From an uncultured Bacteroidales bacterium (GTDB lineage: Bacteria > Bacteroidota > Bacteroidia > Bacteroidales > P3), in NCBI GenBank assembly GCA_944321885.1, contig CALUNB010000008.1, positions 1 through 60,821 of the forward strand: DNA of 60,821 bases, in the 5' to 3' direction. The notes under the pieces were generated by a model. The model was not told where the DNA came from. It did no database searches and saw nothing but the letters and a program-made list of their open reading frames with translations. Shown one piece after another: positions 8,616 through 17,097 of the stretch (the stretch's first letter is position 1; every line of letters starts with the position of its first letter). The translations under genes and the position numbers were made by a program.

Positions 8616-8623
8616 TACTTTTA
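8616..8623 (+). promoter_or_regulatory. Candidate promoter of the FtsX-like permease
   Basis: TACTTTTA fits TAnnTTTG with one change and lies about 40 nt ahead of the ATG at 8664, which supports that start. No clear -33 element was found. Confidence 0.35.
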
Positions 8624-8663
8624 CATTCTTGAACGCGTCCCGAACGCACCGAAAAACTTCCGC

Positions 8664-9881
8664 ATGAAGATAGCCAGTACGATTGCCCGCCGATGGGCCA
8701 TGTCCTCCCCGCTGAAACACACCCGCCGGATCCTGAAAATGGGAATAGGCAGCATGGGGCTTTGCATCGCCGTCATGGTGGTATCCATTTGCATCCTGGT
8801 AGGTTTCAAACAAGAAATAAGCCAAAAAGTCTTCGGTTTCGGCTCCCATGTCATCGTGCAACCCTATTGGACGGGAGCCGACGGCAGCGCGTCCTTGGTC
8901 TGGGATTCCAATTTCCAACAAGTCATCTTTTCCCACCCGCAAGTGGTTTCCGCCCAAGCCTATGCGCTAAAAGGAGCCCTGGTCCGGGGAGAGGAAGAAA
9001 GTTACGGTGTCTTTTTCAAGGGGCTGCCTCCCGCTTACGATACGGCTTTCTTCGCCGGAAACCTCAAAAAAGGCAAATTGCCCTCGTTCGGAATCGGAAA
9101 ACTCTCGCCCGATGTGCTGGTTTCGGAATTCCTGGCAAGCAACCTCCGTTTGGATACGGGCGACCGGCTCCGGGCCTATTTCATCCATGAAGGACAACTC
9201 AGACCCCGCTCTTTCCGGGTTTGCGGCATTTACGCGACCGGTCTGGAAAAATTCGACGAAACCTATCTGCTGGGCGATATCGGCCAGATTCAACGGATCA
9301 ACGGCTGGCAAGCCGGGCAAGCCGATGGCGTCGACATCCGCATCAAGGACCCGGACAAGCGCGAGGAGGTGGCTGCCGACATCGCGGCCCTGCTACCGTA
9401 CGAACTCTCCTGTTTCCCCTGCGACATGCTCTTTCCCGAAATCTTCGATTGGCTGGCCCTGATCGACACCAATGTGCTGGTTTTGATGGCCATCATGCTT
9501 ATCGTTTGCCTTATCTGCCTGATTTCCATACTTTTCATTCTCATTATCGAACGGGAATCCCATGCCTGGATCTTACGGACGATGGGGGCTTCTGACCGCC
9601 TCGTCCGGCAAATCTTCCTCCGCCAGACACTCCATGTCTTAGGGCGGGGGCTCCTTTGTGGGAACGCAGTGGCGCTTTCCCTCTGCGCCCTCCAGAAATA
9701 CACCGGTTTGATCGGCTTGGATGAACATGTATATTATATCGACAAAGTCCCCGTGGCATTCCCTTGGGCTGCCATCCTATCGACCAACGCATGTGTCTTC
9801 CTTGCCGCCACCTTGCTTTTGTTCTTCATCCTCCTCGGCATCAAACGAAGAAAAAAGCGGGCAAGCCTCGCCGCCGCATGA
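8664..9881 (+). CDS. FtsX-like ABC permease (LolC/LolE family)
   Basis: Membrane component of a type VII (MacB/LolCDE-like) ABC transporter, probably moving lipoproteins from the inner membrane. At 405 residues it has one helix after a short cytoplasmic start (GSMGLCIAVMVVSICILVGF), a periplasmic domain with QADGVDIRIKDPDK, then three helices in the FtsX-like C-terminal half (LVLMAIMLIVCLICLISILFIL, and a final helix before the basic tail KRRKKR). The ATG at 8664 (MKIASTIARRW) is chosen because a -7 box TACTTTTA lies at 8616-8623; the frame stays open further upstream but without support. The ATPase partner is not in the window. It converges with the XRE gene 8 bp away. Confidence 0.85.
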   Translation: MKIASTIARRWAMSSPLKHTRRILKMGIGSMGLCIAVMVVSICILVGFKQEISQKVFGFGSHVIVQPYWTGADGSASLVWDSNFQQVIFSHPQVVSAQAYALKGALVRGEEESYGVFFKGLPPAYDTAFFAGNLKKGKLPSFGIGKLSPDVLVSEFLASNLRLDTGDRLRAYFIHEGQLRPRSFRVCGIYATGLEKFDETYLLGDIGQIQRINGWQAGQADGVDIRIKDPDKREEVAADIAALLPYELSCFPCDMLFPEIFDWLALIDTNVLVLMAIMLIVCLICLISILFILIIERESHAWILRTMGASDRLVRQIFLRQTLHVLGRGLLCGNAVALSLCALQKYTGLIGLDEHVYYIDKVPVAFPWAAILSTNACVFLAATLLLFFILLGIKRRKKRASLAAA

Positions 9882-9889
9882 CGGGCCGC

Positions 9890-10582
9890 TCAACGGGATA
9901 GCCGGGGGCGAAATACCTCGAAAGTCCCATCCGTGTAAAAAAACACGATTTTTTCTATCCCCGGACGTTCCCCATCCTTGACCGGATTCTTACCGGAGAC
10001 TGGGGTCTCCGAATCTTCCGGTTCCTTTGTTTCCGGCCTTTCCTTTGAGTCCGGAATTGTCCAAAGGCCTCCCCGTTCCTCTTCGTCCAAATTTCCGTTC
10101 CCGGCTTGGACAACGGTATTCACGGTTTGGTTTCCGGCCTTTTCCATGCCCGGCATGCCCGCGTTCCAATCCGTGTTCCGGGATTCAGGCCCGATGGGCC
10201 CCGAAGATGCTCCTGGACTGTTTCCTAAAACTTTTTCCATTTCCTTGGATTCTTCCGTTTTTCCCGCCTCTTCCACCTCGAAAGGTAGTTCCCTTTCCCG
10301 GGATAGAGCAGCTTTGTCTGAACCTTCCGCCTTATCGGAAAACGGTTCCTTCCCGCCTGTTCCTTCCGTCATATTGACATACATCCGCCCTTTGCCTTGC
10401 AAAAGCCAAAGCGGGTTCAAATCGGGAAAAGCCTGCAAAACTTTCTGGACAAAATCCAAGCTCGGGTTATTCCGACCTGACAAAATGTGGGACAATCCCG
10501 ACCTCTGCACGCCGATACGGTCGGCAAACTGCGAAGGAGTCAAATTTTGGGATTGCAAAATCAGTTCAATCCGTTTAATCAT
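9890..10582 (-). CDS. XRE-type helix-turn-helix regulator with low-complexity tail
   Basis: The first 70 of 230 residues form an HTH_3/XRE domain (RIELILQSQNLTPSQFADRI, then GVQRSGLSHILSGRNNPSLDF), similar to the small Bacteroidales regulators that continue with NPLWLLQGKGRMY. The rest is Glu/Pro/Gly/Ser-rich and probably disordered, ending in a short stretch (IEKIVFFYTDGTFEVFRP) common at the C-terminus of this family. No catalytic or peptidase motif is visible, so it is unlikely to be a LexA-like repressor. A perfect dyad TTACA-TT-TGTAA (10586-10597) lies just ahead of the ATG, suggesting autoregulation. The target genes are unknown. Confidence 0.8.
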   Translation of the reverse strand: MIKRIELILQSQNLTPSQFADRIGVQRSGLSHILSGRNNPSLDFVQKVLQAFPDLNPLWLLQGKGRMYVNMTEGTGGKEPFSDKAEGSDKAALSRERELPFEVEEAGKTEESKEMEKVLGNSPGASSGPIGPESRNTDWNAGMPGMEKAGNQTVNTVVQAGNGNLDEEERGGLWTIPDSKERPETKEPEDSETPVSGKNPVKDGERPGIEKIVFFYTDGTFEVFRPRLSR

Positions 10583-11200
10583 AATTTACATTTGTAACAT
10601 CCAAAGCACCTCCGACCCGCCCTTCGTTGTTTCATTTTGTAAAATTACGGAATTTCACCCTTGTAAACAACACGGAGATGATCACCATACAAAGTTTTTC
10701 TTTCAATAAAGCCTTTTAAGCTAATAACTACAATTATTTATGAGAATCGATTTAATATGTTGGATTTTGTGGATTATTTTGAGATATTATCGATACCAAA
10801 ACTTTAGATACAACCTCTAAACAATAGATTTTATTCCTTTTATATCATAACATATCACACAAAACACGCCATGGGCCACATTTTACAAAAACACCTTGTT
10901 TATTTTTGTAAAATATTACATTTGTCAATTCATATCGGTTGTTTATGGTTGTAGCAATTTACAAAAATAATCGATTCTCGCCCTATGCTTCTTTTTGAAA
11001 ATTTTCGATGAGACGCAAAAACACTTGTCCGATGGGAGTTTGACCCTCCCCTTGTAAAAAAATCGCTCCACAGGCTTCTTTTGAAAGCGGAGGTACTCCC
11101 CTTTCTTGCCCCGCCCTTCTTCCCTTCATTCCATTTTCTGCCATCTTGGCAGCTCTTCGTACCCTGTAGTCTCTACCCGCAAAAGAACCCCAAGGATAAA
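10583..11200. promoter_or_regulatory. AT-rich non-coding region with repeated TTTTGTAAAA-like operators
   Basis: About 600 bp without a convincing gene, clearly richer in A+T than its surroundings. It holds a dyad TTACATTTGTAA (10586-10597), TTTTGTAAAA at 10635-10644 and 10904-10913, TTTTACAAAA at 10881-10890, TTGTAAACAA at 10661-10670, TTTACAAAA at 10958-10966 and TTGTAAAA at 11052-11059. These share one core and are good candidates for binding sites of the adjacent XRE regulator. A possible -7 box TAATTTTA (complement of 10640-10647) overlaps one of them. A 26-residue hydrophobic frame lies at 10740-10820. Confidence 0.5.
10740..10820 (+). CDS. Possible small hydrophobic/basic peptide, very tentative
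   Basis: An ATG-started 26-codon frame encoding MRIDLICWILWIILRYYRYQ and six more residues. It combines a Trp/Ile-rich hydrophobic segment with a basic aromatic tail, a composition seen in some membrane-active toxin peptides. It lies inside the AT-rich region and has no clear promoter of its own, so it may be chance. Confidence 0.15.
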   Translation: MRIDLICWILWIILRYYRYQNFRYNL

Positions 11201-11236
11201 AAAATCCCTGGCGGATATTCCTCCACCAGGGATTTT
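11201..11236 (-). terminator. Intrinsic terminator downstream of lpxC/fabZ
   Basis: Perfect 11-bp stem (11201-11211 with 11226-11236, core ATCCCTGG/CCAGGGAT), with an A-run at 11198-11204 that reads as a U-tract on the minus strand. It lies 70 nt past the lpxC/fabZ stop, so no further lipid A gene follows in this operon. Confidence 0.88.
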
Positions 11237-11306
11237 CAGGAACGTCACCATGGGCAATATCCGGCTTGTGCCGGGCCTTGCCCTGTCCGACGTGGATACC
11301 TACCGC

Positions 11307-12731
11307 TTATTTCCCCAAAGCGGGTGCATCGGGCTTGCGCGAAAGCTGGGCCAAGAGCTCGGCTTCGGCCACCACCTGCTTCCCGACATAAGCCCAGCCT
11401 TTCATGTTGCAAAGGCCACGGCGCAGCGGACCGAGCGGGACCAGCTTGAAAATAATCGTATCCCCGGGAACCACCTTGTGGCGGAACTTCACCTGGTCCA
11501 TTTTCAAGAAGTAGGTCAAGTAATTTTCCGGGTCCGGGTACTGGGTCAGCATGTAAATTCCCCCAACCTGGGCCATGGCTTCGATGATGAGGACCCCCGG
11601 CATGACCGGTTCCTCGGGGAAATGCCCCGTGAAAAAAGGTTCGTTCATCGTGACGTTCTTGACCCCGACCACTTGGTCTTTGTCCATGTAGACAATCTTG
11701 TCCACCAACAAAAAAGGAGGACGGTGCGGCAAAATCTTCTTGATGGCGTTGATGTCATAAGGAGGTTTGGCCGTAATGTCGAATTCGGGCAATGCTTCTG
11801 GTGCCATTTCTTTTTGCATTTGTTTGCGTATAGCTTTAATGAATTCCGTATTGCTGTGGTGTCCGGGCTTGAGGGCGTCGGTCGAGGCCTTCATATAGCA
11901 GCCTAAAAGGGCGAAATCCCCTATCAAGTCCAGCATCTTGTGGCGGGCCGGTTCGTTCTTGAAATACAAGTCCACGTTGTTCAGGACACCTTCGGACCGG
12001 ACTTCGATGGCAGGTTTGTCCAACAGCTTGGCCAAACGCACCATTTCTTCCTTGTCTATCATCTTGTCCACGAACACGATGGCGTTGCTCAAATCCCCAC
12101 CCTTGATTAAATTATGGGCGAACAGGGCTTCCACTTCGCGCAAAAACACGAAAGTACGGCAGCAAGCCACTTCCTTGGCGTAATATTCGCCAAAACGGTC
12201 GATGCTGGCGAACTGGGGTACAATCACCTTGGAATTGTAGTCGATTTTGACCACGAACTCCCGCTTTTCCGACGGCGAGACCTTGATTTCCACGTCTTTT
12301 TTCTCATCGCGGTAAATCATGGGGGAACGCAAGCGGTAATAACGGCGTTCGGCATCCTGTTCACAAATACCGGCTTGGAGAATCGCATCGGTAACCATCC
12401 GCGCACTACCATCCAAAATCGGCATTTCCATCGAATCAGTCTCAATCAAGACGTTATCCAACTCCAAACCGGCCAAAGCCGAAAGGATGTGTTCCACTGT
12501 CGCCACCCGGACCCCGTTCTCTTCCAAAGTCGTGCCCCGGGAGGTATCGACCACGTTTTCGGCCAAAGCGTGGACCAAAGGCTGGTCCGGCAAATCCATC
12601 CGTTTGAATACGAACCAAGTTCCTACCGGCGCCGGTTTGATTGTCACCGTAGCCATCTTGCCTGTGTGCAGGCCGACCCCGGAAACCGTGACGGCTTTTC
12701 CCAAGGTCCTCTGTCTGATGATATCTGGCAT
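11307..12731 (-). CDS. lpxC/fabZ: Bifunctional UDP-3-O-acyl-N-acetylglucosamine deacetylase / 3-hydroxyacyl-ACP dehydratase
   Basis: Fusion typical of Bacteroidota. The N-terminal LpxC half (about residues 1-305) catalyses the committed deacetylation in lipid A synthesis. It shows the zinc ligand His81 in [10 protein letters not shown], His264 and Asp268 in [10 protein letters not shown], and the catalytic-side His291 in [10 protein letters not shown]. The C-terminal FabZ half (about 320-474) dehydrates 3-hydroxyacyl-ACP for fatty acid synthesis and has [13 protein letters not shown], His370 in [11 protein letters not shown] and Glu384 in IIEAMAQ. Total length 474 residues. It follows the beta-helix lipoprotein gene by 87 bp and ends at a terminator; lpxD and lpxA, normally adjacent in this phylum, are not here. 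Confidence 0.96.
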   Translation of the reverse strand: MPDIIRQRTLGKAVTVSGVGLHTGKMATVTIKPAPVGTWFVFKRMDLPDQPLVHALAENVVDTSRGTTLEENGVRVATVEHILSALAGLELDNVLIETDSMEMPILDGSARMVTDAILQAGICEQDAERRYYRLRSPMIYRDEKKDVEIKVSPSEKREFVVKIDYNSKVIVPQFASIDRFGEYYAKEVACCRTFVFLREVEALFAHNLIKGGDLSNAIVFVDKMIDKEEMVRLAKLLDKPAIEVRSEGVLNNVDLYFKNEPARHKMLDLIGDFALLGCYMKASTDALKPGHHSNTEFIKAIRKQMQKEMAPEALPEFDITAKPPYDINAIKKILPHRPPFLLVDKIVYMDKDQVVGVKNVTMNEPFFTGHFPEEPVMPGVLIIEAMAQVGGIYMLTQYPDPENYLTYFLKMDQVKFRHKVVPGDTIIFKLVPLGPLRRGLCNMKGWAYVGKQVVAEAELLAQLSRKPDAPALGK

Positions 12732-12818
12732 GTTTTCTTCTTTTTTCTATGAATCCAAATGGAAACCCCTTATAGTTCCGCACCACAACACGTCCAATCC
12801 TCCTTATTCCCGCCAAAC

Positions 12819-14405
12819 TCATTTCCGCCGCCATGGGAGGAAAAAGGCGGCTGTGTCGGCCGACACGAATTCATAAGCCCCGATGCAGGGCGGATTGGCC
12901 CGCTGCACCCCGTTGAGGTCGTACCCGGCCGCACCGGTGGAAAAAGCCGGGTCAGCCCTTCCCACCAAGGGAGAAATCACTGTGTCTATCCTGAAGTCAT
13001 AGGATTCCTCCGAAACGAACAAAGGATCCTCGTTCCAAATGCAACCCGGGAAACGGCCTTCCGAAGTATCCGGAAGCCGGCTCATGGAAACCAGACAGGA
13101 ATTGAAACGGTAAGGCAAAACGGAAGCCTCCGCGAAATCCAATTCCAGTTGCTGGCTTCCGCTGCCGTAGAACACACTGTTCGAAAATTCGGCCTTCTCC
13201 ATCGGATAAACCACCGGGCTTTCCAAGGCACCCTGCCGGTAATTGTTCAATACCAAGGCCTGGGAATACATCCCGCTCCCGCCCATGTAGCGGCTCACGA
13301 AGGTCCCGTGCCTGAAATCGTATTCCCCGCCCTCGGCCAACATCAGAGGTACCTGGGCATGGGTGATGCAAAGATTCCAGCCTTCCACCCGGTTCTGGAG
13401 GGAGAGGATACCGTGCCGCGACATATTCTCAATCCTTGTGTTGGCCACGGAAAGCCCGCCCTCCACTTGGATGCAGGAATCCAGCCAAAGCCCGGTCTCC
13501 GCATTCCTGATTACGGCATACTCCACTTGGTGGGGACCGCTTTCACCCGACAGCCAAATCCGACCCCATTGGCCGGCCATGTCCCGGTAATCCCCGTCCT
13601 GGCGGATACTTGTGAAAAGGACAGGTTCGGAAAGTGTTCCTTCCACCTGCAAACGGGCCCCAGGCTGAATCCAGATACCCGAATTCTGGGAAAAATAAAA
13701 ACGGCTCCCGGCCGGTATACGCAAAGTCTGGCCGCTTTCCACCGTCAGGTACCCGTAAACCACATAAGGTTTGTCCGCATCCACGGCTTGGGCCGGGTTC
13801 CATACGAAATAAGAAAAACGCACGCTGTCGACCGCATCCGCACCCGTCAAAGCCGCCGGGTCCCGGTAAGGCAAGGTTATCGTCCGGTCGGATTTCAAAT
13901 AACGGGCATCCTGTCCCCAAGCGCTCAAAACCACCTGCTGGGCCGGCATGTCGTTCAACTCGAACTTGATATAATCGTAAATTTCAAAAGGATCGTTCCG
14001 GTTCCCCTCCGCCACGTTCACATTGACAAAAACATACAAACTATCCCCTCCGGCAATGACCACATTGTTCTGGACCAAGGACGTATCCCCGCTCACATTG
14101 ATCCGGAAACGCGAACTGCCGCCCGAGGCCAGATAAACGCGGTCTATCCGCACGGCTTCCTTGGCCGGATTCCGGACCGTGAAACGCTCGGTCACACTCC
14201 CCAAGGTCGTGAAAACGGTATCGAAACGTATCGTGTCGCGGGAAAATTGCAAATGGACTTCCCCCTCGGCGAAATGCCGGTATTCCTCCCGGCAAGACAT
14301 GCTCAGCCACAAGAAAAAGGCCATGCACAAGGCCAAGCCCGCACCCTTGAAAACATTTCCTCGTTTTCCGGCCCGTCCGCAAAAGGCCGCTTCCTTTTCG
14401 CGCAT
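12819..14405 (-). CDS. Right-handed parallel beta-helix lipoprotein
   Basis: Predicted surface or periplasmic lipoprotein of 528 residues. A hydrophobic signal (LALCMAFFLWLSMSC, about residues 23-37) ends in a lipobox-like LSMSC, with the cysteine followed by REEYRHF. A beta-sandwich-like region (DTVFTTLGSVTERFTVRNP) is followed by repeats suited to a pectate-lyase-type beta-helix (VEYAVIRNAETGLWLDSC, VANTRIENMSRHGILSLQN) and a terminal PPCIGAYEF, as in the choice-of-anchor families of Bacteroidota. No catalytic residues are recognised. Its ATG overlaps the rprY stop codon by one base (TAATG), so translation is coupled to rprY. Confidence 0.75.
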   Translation of the reverse strand: MREKEAAFCGRAGKRGNVFKGAGLALCMAFFLWLSMSCREEYRHFAEGEVHLQFSRDTIRFDTVFTTLGSVTERFTVRNPAKEAVRIDRVYLASGGSSRFRINVSGDTSLVQNNVVIAGGDSLYVFVNVNVAEGNRNDPFEIYDYIKFELNDMPAQQVVLSAWGQDARYLKSDRTITLPYRDPAALTGADAVDSVRFSYFVWNPAQAVDADKPYVVYGYLTVESGQTLRIPAGSRFYFSQNSGIWIQPGARLQVEGTLSEPVLFTSIRQDGDYRDMAGQWGRIWLSGESGPHQVEYAVIRNAETGLWLDSCIQVEGGLSVANTRIENMSRHGILSLQNRVEGWNLCITHAQVPLMLAEGGEYDFRHGTFVSRYMGGSGMYSQALVLNNYRQGALESPVVYPMEKAEFSNSVFYGSGSQQLELDFAEASVLPYRFNSCLVSMSRLPDTSEGRFPGCIWNEDPLFVSEESYDFRIDTVISPLVGRADPAFSTGAAGYDLNGVQRANPPCIGAYEFVSADTAAFFLPWRRK

Positions 14406-15106
14406 TATTTTTCCACCACCAATTTGAACCCCACGCCATGCACATTGATGATTTCCAACGACCCCACTGTCCGCAAAGCCTTGCGGAGTTTGGTCACGTA
14501 AACATCCATGCTCCTGGCGTTAAAGTAATTATCACTCTTCCAAACCTTCACCAACGCATCCTTCCGTTCCACCACTTCGTTCCCGTGCATGCAGAGCAAA
14601 CGCAACAGTTCCGATTCCCGGCTGGTCAAATCCACCGTCTTGGTCCCGTCCAGGTTCGAAAGTTTTTGAGTCAGGAAATCGAACTTGGTATCGCCCAATA
14701 CGAAAATATGCTGTTCCTGTTCCCTGCCGAGACCTCCGGTCCGCCGCAAAATGGCCTGGATGCGCAACAAAAGCTCGTCCATGCTGAAAGGTTTGGTCAG
14801 GTAGTCGTCCCCGCCCATCTGGAACCCTTTCAGACGGTCGGCCTCCAAAGTCTTGGCGGTCAAGAACAAGATAGGAATCTGGGAATCCAGCTTCCGGATA
14901 TCCTTGGCCAAGGAAAAACCGTCCTTGAGCGGCATCATGATGTCGGTGATGCAGAAATTGAAACTTCCTTTCTGGAATGCCTCGAACGCGGCTTCCCCGT
15001 CCCGGTACAAAAAAGTCTTGAAGCCCTTGCTGTTCAGATAGGCTTGCAAAAAAGTCCCCAGGTTGGGATCGTCTTCGGCCAGCAATATGGAAATTGGCGT
15101 ATTCAT
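14405..15106 (-). CDS. rprY: RprY-like DNA-binding response regulator
   Basis: OmpR/PhoB-class regulator of 233 residues. The receiver domain has ILLAEDDPNLG (acidic pocket), the phospho-acceptor aspartate in FCITDIMMPLKDGF, and the lysine in DYLTKPFSMDELLLRI. The C-terminal winged helix contains LTSRESELLRLLCMHGNEVV and RSMDVYVTKLRKALR. A perfect -7 box TACATTTG (complement of 15122-15129) places transcription start near 15118, so the ATG at 15106 has a very short leader and the longer frame to 15193 is rejected. It lies downstream of the cognate kinase rprX but has its own promoter. Assignment to RprY rests on pairing and resemblance to the Bacteroides fragilis system. Confidence 0.88.
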   Translation of the reverse strand: MNTPISILLAEDDPNLGTFLQAYLNSKGFKTFLYRDGEAAFEAFQKGSFNFCITDIMMPLKDGFSLAKDIRKLDSQIPILFLTAKTLEADRLKGFQMGGDDYLTKPFSMDELLLRIQAILRRTGGLGREQEQHIFVLGDTKFDFLTQKLSNLDGTKTVDLTSRESELLRLLCMHGNEVVERKDALVKVWKSDNYFNARSMDVYVTKLRKALRTVGSLEIINVHGVGFKLVVEK

Positions 15107-15327
15107 TTCCTTCATAAATTGCAAATGTAAGAATAATACCGAAAAGAAAGTCCGGAAACCGCCCCGGTCCGGCAAATCGGCGCCCGGAGACAAATGACCG
15201 TAGTCCCTTTCTTGATAAAACGCCCAAATCCCCCTTTAACGGGACCGGCTCCAACAAGGGTATCAGGGACAATGCAATAAAATTCATTGGAACCCCGGAA
15301 CGGGCAGGACTGCCGGAAACGCGGACC
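15107..15327 (-). promoter_or_regulatory. rprX-rprY intergenic region with rprY promoter
   Basis: The 221-bp gap holds the perfect -7 box TACATTTG on the minus strand (complement of 15122-15129). I see no hairpin strong enough to be a terminator for rprX, so both promoter-driven and read-through transcription of rprY are possible. Confidence 0.6.
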
Positions 15328-16935
15328 TCACTTCCCTTGGGGAAACAAAAGATGGAAAACCGAACCTTGCTTCAACTCGCTTTCCACCCAGACCTTGCCT
15401 CCATGCTGCTTCATGATGGAAGCCACGTAACTCAAACCCAAGCCGAAACCCTTCACATCATGCTTGTTACCGGTCGGAACCCGGTAAAGTTTCTCGAAAA
15501 TCTTCTTCAAGTTGGATTTGGCGATACCGATACCGTTGTCCTTGACATCGATTTGAAAGCCGCCCTCCACGTTCGAAGTCGTGATTTCAATCACAGGTTT
15601 TTCGACGCAGTATTTGTTCGCGTTGTCTATCAGGTTGGAAATGATATGGACGATATGGGTCCGGTCGCCCTCCACCTCGTCGTTTTCCGCATTGAAATGC
15701 GTGATGATACGTCCATTGTTGTGCATGACCTGGAATCCGGTGTTGTTGACCGCTTCCTCGATGGCCCGATGCATGCCGAAACGGGTCTTGTTCAAGAAAT
15801 AATCTCCTCTTTCCATCTTGGAAATCTGGATAATCTGGCTGCTGAGCGACTGGAGGCGCTGGTTTTCATGCTGGATGATGCCCAGCACGTTCTTCAGGCC
15901 GGCCTCGTCGTAATGCACATCCGGGTCGTTGAACGATTCGCAAATCAAGGAAATGGTGCTTACCGGGGTCTTGATCTCGTGGGTGACATGATTGATGAAA
16001 TCGCTCTTCATCTCCGTCAGCTTCTTCTGCTTCCAAATCGAAACCAAGGTATAGGAGAAGGTATAAATCAAGAGGGCGAACAAGAAAACCGAAGCCAGGA
16101 CCAGATACCATATCTGCGACATCAGGAAGGCCATGCGGTCGGGGAAATACAGGAACAGGAAAAAAGGATAGCCCGACTCATGCCGGGGATAGAGACGGCA
16201 GCTGAAGTCGCTCTGCAAAAGCTGCACCCCGTAATTACCCGTCTTCTGCATGATTAATTTGGAGCTGTAGGTGCTGTAAATGCCCCATTCCACACGGGTC
16301 CTCACTTGCCGGCTTTCCAAGGCGGAGGAAACCAAGGAATCGACCATGGCAGGTTTCAAACCCCGCCCGATTTCCCGTTCGGGCGCTTCCTTCCACGAAG
16401 CCCATAACAAATTGTCTATCATTTGACGGGCATACAGCAAATCATCCCGGTAATCCTGGAGCCGGGCGTATTCTTCCCGGATTTCCTGTTTTTCCTCTTG
16501 GCTCAAAACATCATCCCGCCCATAGTCCGCATGCACGAAACTGCCTGAAATCAAGACCCCGGAAACCGTATCCCGCCACTCCACTTTCAAAGCTGGGACT
16601 TCCGTCAAGCGGTAATGCCCCTCGGCATCGAGGCTGATCCCGCCCCGTTTTCCCAAAACCGGGGCATAACGTTGGCGCAAATCGGCCAGGATGGAATTGA
16701 CCGAATCGATTTCCTTGAGCAAACGCCGGCGGTTCTGAATCCGCTGCATCTCATCGGCCAGCACTTTCTCTTCCAAAGAAGCCGCCACTTGCTGCATCGC
16801 CTCGTTGACCGAAACGTCCAGAAACTCCCGGTTTTGGACAAAAATACTCCTCGTCCAGTAAAACTGGACGGAAAGCAGGCCGGCCAAGGCCATGAACATG
16901 GTCAAGGCAATATAAATAAGGGTTCTCTTGCTCAC
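15328..16935 (-). CDS. rprX: RprX-like sensor histidine kinase
   Basis: Membrane kinase of 535 residues. One helix near the N-terminus (LIYIALTMFMALAGLLSVQFYW), a sensor domain of about 250 residues on the periplasmic side with an early coiled segment, and a second helix (IWYLVLASVFLFALLIYTFSYTLV, about 275-298) precede the kinase core. The H-box is FINHVTHEIKTPVSTISL. The N-box is ISNLIDNANKYC, G1 is DNGIGIA and G2 is GFGLGLSYVASIM. The stimulus is unknown. Aspartate kinase ends 162 bp upstream and no clear promoter lies between, so it may be in the same transcript. Confidence 0.9.
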   Translation of the reverse strand: MSKRTLIYIALTMFMALAGLLSVQFYWTRSIFVQNREFLDVSVNEAMQQVAASLEEKVLADEMQRIQNRRRLLKEIDSVNSILADLRQRYAPVLGKRGGISLDAEGHYRLTEVPALKVEWRDTVSGVLISGSFVHADYGRDDVLSQEEKQEIREEYARLQDYRDDLLYARQMIDNLLWASWKEAPEREIGRGLKPAMVDSLVSSALESRQVRTRVEWGIYSTYSSKLIMQKTGNYGVQLLQSDFSCRLYPRHESGYPFFLFLYFPDRMAFLMSQIWYLVLASVFLFALLIYTFSYTLVSIWKQKKLTEMKSDFINHVTHEIKTPVSTISLICESFNDPDVHYDEAGLKNVLGIIQHENQRLQSLSSQIIQISKMERGDYFLNKTRFGMHRAIEEAVNNTGFQVMHNNGRIITHFNAENDEVEGDRTHIVHIISNLIDNANKYCVEKPVIEITTSNVEGGFQIDVKDNGIGIAKSNLKKIFEKLYRVPTGNKHDVKGFGLGLSYVASIMKQHGGKVWVESELKQGSVFHLLFPQGK

Positions 16936-17097
16936 GACCTTGTTTTTTTAAGAATCCGCTACGAAGGGGGCGCGGAACCGGATAACGTGCGCCATAACAG
17001 GCAATCCAGCACCGCCGGAAACCGGCCGCACCGGAAGGTATCCTGAAAATTTTCGTTTTGACACGGCTCCGGAAATCCCCGCCCTCGCAGAAAAGCC

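Noticed and set aside
12759..14501. Plus-strand open frame of 580 codons
   Set aside because: Antisense shadow of the beta-helix lipoprotein gene, which has a signal peptide, family motifs and a coupled start.
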